DNA of 64,000 nt from Gymnorhina tibicen (taxonomy: Eukaryota > Chordata > Aves > Passeriformes > Artamidae), in the NCBI GenBank assembly GCA_013399875.1, contig VXAZ01000971.1, positions 427,647 to 491,646 of the forward strand, read 5' to 3'. The position numbers were made by a program, and so were the translations under genes. Below are positions 57,116 through 64,000 of this stretch, one piece after another. Positions within the stretch are counted from its first letter, which is position 1. Every line of letters begins with the position of its first letter. The notes beneath the pieces were generated by a model that searched no databases, was not told the DNA's origin, and worked only from the letters and a program-made list of their open reading frames with translations.

Positions 57116-57131
57116 TTAAAAAAAAAATAAA
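57057..57131. repeat. A-rich low-complexity tract
   Basis: AAC/AAT/CAAA units over 75 bp, ending in A10-type runs. Confidence 0.8.
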
Positions 57132-58839
57132 GAACTCATAGCTCTGGAGGTGTCACTTGGTAAATCACAATCAGATGCTGCTTAGAAAAATGAGGCTGGT
57201 GAAAGAGCTGAGCTCACTCTGGGCATGCTTGATGAGATAACACACTCTCTAAGACAGCTCTTGCTATGTTGCAGCAGCTTTAAAATTTCTCTTGATACAG
57301 AGCTATTCGTGGCAAACATGCCAGCAGTGCCTGAGCAGTGTTTCTCACTGTTCAGTGCCCTGCCTCGAGTCTGTAGAAGAGATGATTTTGATGAAATTGT
57401 GGTAGTGGAAAGCAGAGAGGAAGAAGTACTGGCTGAGAAGGGTTTGTGTGCTGGAGGAGCCCAGCTCAGCACCGAGGTTTGCTGACACGGGCCCTCTTTT
57501 GCCAGTGTTTGAGTGTTTGCTGAAGACACAGCAGCCCCATAGCTCAGGGACTTCCTGAGCAAGATAGAATTCCCATGTAACTACAAACTTCTCTTTTCTA
57601 TAAAACTACCCAGCCTTTCCTGCCATCCAGGTAAGCACTTAGCATCCATGACCAGGTTGCTGAATATTCACCACTCAGTGCTGGAAGTATTTCTTACTTC
57701 CTTTGGAACCTGGCTCCGCCTCACTTCATCCAGTGGATCCTGCTCCTCACACCAGAAGAGACACCTTGCCCGCCTGGTTCATGTCTTGAATTTATGAGGA
57801 ATTCCCTTACCCCCTCTCACATGCTGTGAGTTTGACCAACCTCGTTGCAAACCACAGGTTTCCAGCCGATCACACTTATCTCACAGGCTGGTGTTCCTGT
57901 AATTAGCAGCAGTAAAAAGGCCATCACTGGGAACAGGATTAATTAGCCCAGTGGAGAGGATTCAAGAGGGAGCAGGCAGAAGCCAGGAAAATCAAGGGGA
58001 GTGCATGCCCAGGCTGTGTGTGAGGGAGGTCAGAGCCTGGCTTGGCTGCCCAGGATGCCCAGGTGCATGGTCAACACCAGCCAGGAAGCAGGAGCAGGGA
58101 CCTCCCTGTGCTCCATGGTGGGCACGCAGCATCAGATAATCCATCCAGGGAGAGAGATGGAAGCTGGATGAGGGCTGTATCTCATGGGGCAGCAAGAGGA
58201 CAAGGGATGTGGGAAAGGAAAGTTCAGGCAGTGATGGTAGTCACGCTATGAGTAGCCCACGGCAGGCAAAGACCAGAGAAACCGGGTGAGGTTCCAAGCA
58301 GTGATCCTGAAGACACCAGCACTCCCATCTCCAGCACCAGCTCCACGGGACCCGGCTGAGCACTGGTCTGTGTGTCAGGCCAGCCAAGGAGCATTTGTAG
58401 TCACCCATGCTGAAGTAAGGGATAGGGAGGCAGGAAGGGCAGAGCTGTGTCTTTGCGAGGCACCAATGGCAAACAACCTCCTCCCACCACCACAAGTCCC
58501 TCCCAGCACAGACAAACCCACTCCAGATCCCATTGCTCAGCTCCAGACACCACCCAATTCCCCTCACCCCATGCTGGGGAGGGAGACCCATGCGGTGCAC
58601 CAGCTCCTGGAATGCGAATGTCTCAGGGTAGGAAAGGGAACCCTAATTCTGCCGGCTGGGATGAGAGGGTCACCAACAGAATTGTCACTGCTTGCAAGGA
58701 CGTGAATAGCACCCCCAAACTCCCACCCCACTGGCTTCACAGCCTCTCCTATCTCGCTCACCTTTTTCTCCCTTTCTGACAGCACCCAAGCACGGGAGGG
58801 AGGGGGTCTCCCCCCAGCATGCACTCCAGAGAGCTCTTT
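57132..58839. other. Unique sequence, nothing coding recognised
   Basis: Frames at 57182-57562 minus and 57225-57485 plus overlap in antisense with no domain. The part 57950-58800 is GC-rich with many uninformative frames. Confidence 0.5.
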
Positions 58840-59060
58840 TCATTCGCATTTAAAAGGGAAAGAAGAAAAGGCAGAGCGAACCTGTCTCGCACGTAATCTG
58901 CTGCACAAATGCCAGCTCTCAGCAATCGATTGCAAACGCTCCTGGAGGGCTGTTTTCATTTCATAATATTTATTGGGTTGCTTTATTGTCAGAATCATTA
59001 CAGTTCAATGTACTGCATGGATTTTATGCCAGCTGCGCTTAGTTTGTCTTGTTTTTAGCA
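58840..59060. promoter_or_regulatory. Possible conserved non-coding element
   Basis: Repeat-free DNA containing the 12-bp palindrome GCAATCGATTGC (58922-58933) with an ATCGAT core, then TTTCATTTCATAATATTTAT and GCTTTATTGTC. ATCGAT is a CUX-type site (family knowledge). The function is inference. Confidence 0.25.
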
Positions 59061-59349
59061 CTCCGCATGCCTTATGTGGGACTGTGGTTGCACCTGGGCT
59101 GGGACTGCTCCTCATGTAGAGTCCTCTGTGCAGCATGGGGCAAGTTACCTCCTCCCTCTGAGTCTCTATTCCCTGCCATTCCTGGATAAACTGCAGCTTG
59201 TTGAGCTATCCGTAAGATCCCAGGGCAGTCATGATCTCTGCATATACAGCATCTCTCGTAAATGAGTCCTGATCTTGGTTGACCCATTGGATGTGAAGCA
59301 ATCAAAGCAACAGAGCCCAAACCATGACATGATTACAAAGGAACTCTGA

Positions 59350-59382
59350 GGGAGGGAGTGGTGGGAGGAGGGGGGAATGGGG
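59350..59382 (+). other. G-quadruplex motif
   Basis: GGG-A-GGG-AGTGGT-GGG-AGGA-GGGGGG-AAT-GGGG on the plus strand: five G runs, with loops of 1, 6, 4 and 3 nt. Confidence 0.75.
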
Positions 59383-59408
59383 TTAGAGAAGGGATTACCA
59401 GCAGCAGC

Positions 59409-59428
59409 AGATGCTATATATAACATCT
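59409..59428. repeat. 20-bp near-palindrome around TATATA
   Basis: AGATGCTATATATAACATCT equals its reverse complement at 18 of 20 positions. It lies 27 bp after the quadruplex motif. Confidence 0.7.
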
Positions 59429-60439
59429 CCTGAGGGCAAGAGTCCTGGTGAGAGGGGCTAGGATGGGAATTGGGCCAGGGTAGGCATGAAGTGGAGGAGC
59501 TGCTGCAGTCCTTGAGATGCAGATGCTCTGCATATTCTCACTGGTGCAAACTCAGGGCCTAACTGTGTGCCCATAGTCAATGTGGACGCAGCACCCAAGC
59601 AAAGCAGTAGGATGGAAAGCACTCCCAGTCCCCATTCCATTGCCACCACTTCTTTGTTTCTCAAGACTGCCTGGCAATTAGGAGGTGAAGGGGAGGAGAC
59701 CAAAAGGCTGCCCTGTATCCCCAGTTCTCCCCCAGGAACAGTTGGGCATCGCAGCCAGCACGGGCTGAGTGTCACAGCAAGAGGGACCATCCCTGCAGCA
59801 GGCATGGCAGTCTGCTCCCCTTGAAGAGAGGGACCCTGGGGCATGAGAAATGTCCTCATCACACTTCATGAGTTCACAAAGTGTGGAGATAACTGACCCC
59901 AGAGGAGGAGTGCCCGCCAGACACAACCCCAGGAAAGGGCTGCCTGCCTGCACACATCCAGCTCAGGGGCTAGCCAGGGCTGGCAGCCTCAGGGAGAGCC
60001 TTGGCCAGAGCTGCTCCCAGGCGTCCAGGGATAGAGAGATCGAGTGCTTCCTGGGGACAAAGGCTGGACCCAGCAGGAATGTCAGGAGAAGTGGAGAAGG
60101 AAGGGATGCCAAGGCTTTCCCTAGGGAGGGAGTTAGAAGGAGAAGCAGACAATTGACAAGGGACAACAGCATCCGTCCTGCAGCAGGTATTTAGTGCTCA
60201 CGCTCTGCAATAACCCATAATTTGAGCTGTAAAGGGAGCCCTGGCACTAACTCAGATTCAATAAACGCCTGGGGGTGATCTGAGGTTCATCAGGCCCAAG
60301 AGACGAACACTGTGAAGAAACACAACGGGGAATCACCGCTGAGATCCCTGCGCTGCTCCCAGACACACAGACCCCAACGCAGTGCTGGGGGGTGTCAGGG
60401 GTCCCCAGAACACAGCTTAGAGCAGTTCCTACCCCAACC

Positions 60440-60720
60440 AGTGCCTGTTGCTAACTTTGTGATTGTGTGTGTGCTGGGAGTTATTATTAACAGCGCTCTG
60501 GCTGTTCACTTGCGTCTCACTTTTTTCAATTACCGCCTGCACGCTGCCTTCCCAATTGCCTGGCGGGCCTTGACTCACCTGCCTGCTGAACATAATTTGT
60601 TTTTAATATATGGCTCTGGCAAATTTTCTCTTCCTCCCCCTCTTTTTTTTTTATTATTATTAAACAAATTTTTTTTTTTGCAACTCACGTTTGTAATTAA
60701 TTCCTGAACAGACGGTGTCT
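60440..60720. promoter_or_regulatory. AT-rich block, possible conserved non-coding element
   Basis: Contains GTTATTATTAACAG, TTTCAATTACCGCC and AACATAATTTG, then T-rich simple sequence (60640-60680). No gene or transposon match. Regulatory role is inference. Confidence 0.25.
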
Positions 60721-61939
60721 CAGCAAAGCAAGGAGGGCTGAACTGGGTGTCCTCAGGGAGGCAGATATTCAGCACCTACAATTAACCTTGTGTGCACACC
60801 CATCCCCAGAGACCAGTGAGATATCTAAGGATGAACCTCTCTGAGGATGCATTCAGCCCTACCATGGCAGAAATACCTACTGTGGCTGTAGAAAGCATTT
60901 CAGCTTGGCTCCAGTCCAGGGCTGCCAAATCTCTACAGGCAGAGAGAGCTGTCATACCATCTCTGATGGGTTCTTCTAAGTACTGCTTCATTCTTCCTTG
61001 CCTGGCTTCTCCCTGGGGCTTGCAGCCCAGCAGGGTCTGGAGGCCAGATCACACTACCCTTTCTGAAGTTCAGCTACTGCAGCAGGATTCTGTCTCCATC
61101 TCTATGGTGGAAACATGCTCTGGAGAGGCTACCGATGGTTGGTTTAAGGTCCCGGGAAGGACAGGAATAGGAAGCATTAGGTGGGCTGAAAACACATGCT
61201 GGAGTTTGTAACAAAAATTACTCCTTAATTTCTCAGTTCCTCCAGGGCATGAGGGTATTTGTGGCCACCGCATTTATCCTCTTTTGCATTGGTGGGTGGT
61301 AATTACAGTCACTTCTCTGTCATGGGGGGCTGAAATCTCATCTGGAAAAGCACAGCTCTTCGCTTTGGAAGGAGGCTGATCTGGCAGTGTTCCACCAAGG
61401 TTTCACCAAGCAGGATGCGGGCTGCCTCACTGCCTCCAAGGCAGCCCCTCACCTCCAAATCCCCAGGTGACGCTCACTGCTGGGCCACCACACCTTCAGC
61501 CCACCCAGCTAAGCAGGCAGAGCTCAGGAACATGAATACTGCATTGGAAACTGCCTCTAATCCCTCTGCACCACACCTATACCTCCGTCCTCACCAGGGG
61601 TCCGTGATGATAAAGATGCTCTGCTTGCAGCCGGGAGAGCTATTTGAGCACCAGCAGGATCAGCAGCTGATTTATGCAGAAATTACTGTTCAAACCCACT
61701 GCTGTGCAAGCTAGCCAAGGCACAGCAGGACTATGCTGACCTGCCCCCTTACACCCACCAAAACCTTTATGTTTTTAAGAAGGTGCAATAGCCAGAGACA
61801 CCCAAAATACCTTCACACAGCTTCCCAGAGGGGCAAGAGAAAAAACGACAACACAAATTCCCTTCAAAAAGCAAGTCGAGGAGGGAAACAGCTGCTCCTA
61901 ATGACCTGATCCATCAAGCGAGCACTGGACCCATCATTT
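60721..61939. other. Unique sequence, nothing recognised
   Basis: The frame at 60792-61211 has no known domain and no transposable element was recognised. Confidence 0.5.
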
Positions 61940-62070
61940 GCTTCCTAAAAGCTCCTGATCATCAGTGATTATCAACGCTGGCCATGTGCATTTTGATCAG
62001 GCACAATCAAAGCTGAGTGCAGCTGAAAGAGCCATAAAAGCCTGTGTGGAGCAATTGGTATAGAGCCCTG
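61940..62070. promoter_or_regulatory. Possible regulatory block
   Basis: Contains TGATCATCAGTGATTATCAA and CACAATCAAAG, then CATAAAAG (TATA-like) followed about 20 bp later by CAATTGG, which includes an inverted CCAAT. The arrangement is suggestive only. Confidence 0.2.
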
Positions 62071-62639
62071 GCTGGGGGTCAGGCTGGGAGCTGGCTGCCC
62101 ACGCGCTGAGTTCCTGCACTTACCAGCCAACTTGCTTCGGAGGTGAATGTAAAAGAGGAGGAATTATGTGGATATCCATGGTGTTTGATTGAAAAGAAAC
62201 TTAGAAGGGTCTTGGGAAATGGCCTCAGGCACCAGGCTTCCCTGGAGCATTGGGATATGAGACCTGCAGGAGGGCATAAAATGCATCCCCCAGGTGACAG
62301 GACTGACCCCACATCACATACAAACCGTAGCAGGTGAGGCTCAGAAATTCTTTCTCATAACCCATCACCACACTGCAGGCAGCCCCATTTTGCCCAGCCT
62401 GAACTGCAGTGTTTTTCTTCCAGTTGTTCTGTTTCTGGTGAAAATGTTTAGTTTTCCAATCAGAAAGATTTGGCTGGAGAAATGTGGGTCCAACTTTAAC
62501 TCTAAATTTGCCAGTGCTTTTTGTGAGGGCTAAAGTTGGTGCACGTGTGGGGAGATCCCCAGGGCAGCTACTCAGAAAATATCCCACCCTCTCAATTGCA
62601 GTTGCTTCCAGGACAGTATGGGCTGGAAAACAATCCATG
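62071..62639. other. Unique sequence, nothing recognised
   Basis: No gene or repeat was recognised. Confidence 0.45.
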
Positions 62640-62960
62640 AAACACGGCCTGTTTTGGTCACTGGATCATTTGAGGCTAATGAGTTAATTTGTTCCATGTT
62701 TTAAAGTCTTGTCTGTAAAGCCAAGTTAATGCAAGGAATAAAATTCACTTGGAAAAGGAGATCCGCATCCACAGCTCAGTAAAAGACCTGGCAAGTAATG
62801 TGTCAGAATGAGCCTGATGCTGCCTGGGCATCTATTCAGTTCAAACACAAATAAGATCATAGTAATTAGCGATTCATAAAGAGATGAATATCGGGCAATT
62901 AAATAGGTAGTTTGAGGCGTGCTGGTTGAAATGAGGTCTGTGTGGTGATTGTGGATCAGA
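62640..62960. promoter_or_regulatory. AT-rich block, possible conserved non-coding element
   Basis: Contains GAGTTAATTTG, CAAGTTAATGCAAGG, GTAATTAGCGATTC (TAATTA at 62863-62868) and GCAATTAAATAG. Repeat-free and without a long plus-strand frame. The homeodomain-site density is suggestive. Function is inference. Confidence 0.3.
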
Positions 62961-63779
62961 GGCTGCCCAGGAGGTGGGTGTCTGGCTGCAGCAATGAGAC
63001 ACCCAGGCACAGTCGCTGCTTTGAAGCACAATTTGCTATTCCTGGTTTTGTGCCCTCAGTTTTGAGTGCCAGGTTAGCCCTGCTTCTGCTGAGGGAAAGG
63101 TTAGGTTTGAAAAGGAGGGCTGCTCTGGTGCTGGTGCAGGATTGAGACCATCGAGAAAAAATGATAAAGATTTGCTGCTTCTTAGGGAGGGCTCCCTGCA
63201 TTTCAGGAGGTGTTTGGTGCAGCTCAGAGGTCTGATTTCCAGCATTTCATCTCATCTTGTTAGAGCTTCCAGTTGAGCTAAAGACCGTCCTGTTATTTCA
63301 AGATTGTCCACATCTGCTGCATTGCTGAGTGCTGAAAGGAGACAAGCAGAGCTGAAATGGGCAGGCAGAAGAGAAATGCCAGCAGGATTCAAGCTTTTCA
63401 TGCATTTTCACCACATGGACACGCGATGCCGTGTTGGATCAGAGCACTGCGGCTCTGGCTCTCAGCCTCCGCTCTGCCCCATGCCAGGCTCTGGCCAAGC
63501 ACTGCCCTCCCTGCAAGGGGGGGAAAAAGAAATTGTTGCCCAAGGTCACAGAAGGAGCCAGCAGCGAGGCTATTTCAGGAACATTAACACATCCTTTAAT
63601 TAGTGCATTGTGCATGGGCCCAGGAGGCTTGTTTCCTCGAGTGAGGAAGAAGAGAAGTGTTTGCAATGGGGTGGTGAGGCCGGCAGGTCGTGCTCGGGGC
63701 TGTCACATCCCCTTCACAGTGCCAGGCTCCCTGTCTTTGTGCCGAGCCTGGTGATGGGGGCACGGAGTGCCTGCGGGGT
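62961..63779. other. Unique sequence, nothing recognised
   Basis: The short frames have no known domains and no transposable element was recognised. Confidence 0.45.
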
Positions 63780-63870
63780 TAGCAGCGCCTGTAATTAGCG
63801 GTTAATGCATTTGACTTTCCTCCTCCGGGCTTGATTATTTCAGTGTGATTAACAGGACCTGTAGGATGCC
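63780..63870. promoter_or_regulatory. Homeodomain/POU-type motif group
   Basis: TAATTA (63792-63797), TTAATGCAT (63802-63810), TTGATTATT and GTGATTAACAGG fall within 70 bp of repeat-free sequence. Regulatory role is inference. Confidence 0.25.
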
Positions 63871-64000
63871 ACTGCAGACACAACATCAGCTGTTCCCTGC
63901 TTGCTCTGAGGCGTGGGTACCAAGGCAGGTCTGACAGTGCTGTCTCCTCGGTGTTTTGTGGAGGTCATCGTGCTGCGAGTGATCACGGGCAGCCAGCAAC
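63871..64000. other. Unique sequence to the window end
   Basis: Nothing recognised. Confidence 0.4.

Larger units (their letters stand above)
59061..60439. other. Unique sequence, nothing coding recognised
   Basis: Includes the quadruplex motif at 59350-59382 and a near-palindrome at 59409-59428, both listed separately. The short frames have no known domains. Confidence 0.5.

Noticed and set aside
58922..58933. 12-bp palindrome GCAATCGATTGC as a special site
   Set aside because: About 16 perfect 12-bp palindromes are expected by chance in 64 kb, so on its own it is not significant.
1..64000. CRISPR arrays, bacterial operons, tRNA or rRNA genes
   Set aside because: No spaced direct-repeat array, no ribosome-binding-site-led gene clusters, and no tRNA A/B-box or rRNA sequence that I could recognise. 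The sequence is clearly vertebrate nuclear DNA.

Overview
The window is vertebrate nuclear DNA, most probably from a bird. The main evidence is a set of CR1 LINE copies of very different ages. They range from recent copies, with the octameric 3' end (ATTCTRTG type) and a readable reverse-transcriptase C-terminus, to very old, decayed copies. There is also one solo LTR of an ERVL-like family that I associate with bird genomes. I see no L1 or Alu-type elements, no bacterial operons and no dense coding. I could not support a single protein-coding gene: the open frames are short, overlap one another on both strands and match no family I recognise. The window is best read as intergenic or intronic sequence. 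Two assembly ambiguities are present: one N at 22564 and a 48-N gap at 45023-45070.

Layout: 1-246 is the 3' end of an old CR1. From 247 to about 18.7 kb the sequence is mostly unique, with CR1 pieces at 3118, 5886, 9075 and 9729, simple repeats near 1.0, 2.3 and 4.9-5.0 kb, and a 19-bp tandem array at 13398. Old CR1 pieces follow at 18.7-19.3 and 22.6-22.9 kb. An AT-rich block at 26.56-26.83 kb carries four copies of one 10-mer. The region 27.5-29.2 kb is a stack of CR1 insertions: an old fragment, then a minus-strand CR1 split by a later plus-strand CR1. A long CR1 with a dead reverse-transcriptase site lies at 31401-32386. The region 33.5-39.6 kb holds a 54-bp duplication, an old CR1, an AT-rich tandem repeat, the solo LTR (36806-37384) and a 60-nt poly-A run. 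The region 40.2-40.8 kb is CpG-rich with an E-box, a perfect octamer and a perfect CRE, and is the best candidate regulatory module. From 41 to 64 kb there are two more CR1 copies, an old CR1 piece at 56.4 kb, simple repeats, several G-quadruplex motifs, and AT-rich blocks with homeodomain-type sites that look like conserved non-coding elements.

Because no gene was found, I cannot describe how genes work together here. The repeated pattern of unique AT-rich blocks with TAATTA/ATTGATT motifs between sparse retroposons would fit the regulatory surroundings of a developmental gene. That is inference only and needs multi-species alignment. I found no convincing undescribed system. The most noteworthy items are the ATTGATT cluster with interlocked inverted repeats, the CpG/octamer/CRE module, the nested CR1 locus, and the fact that both assembly ambiguities fall in quadruplex-capable repeats.
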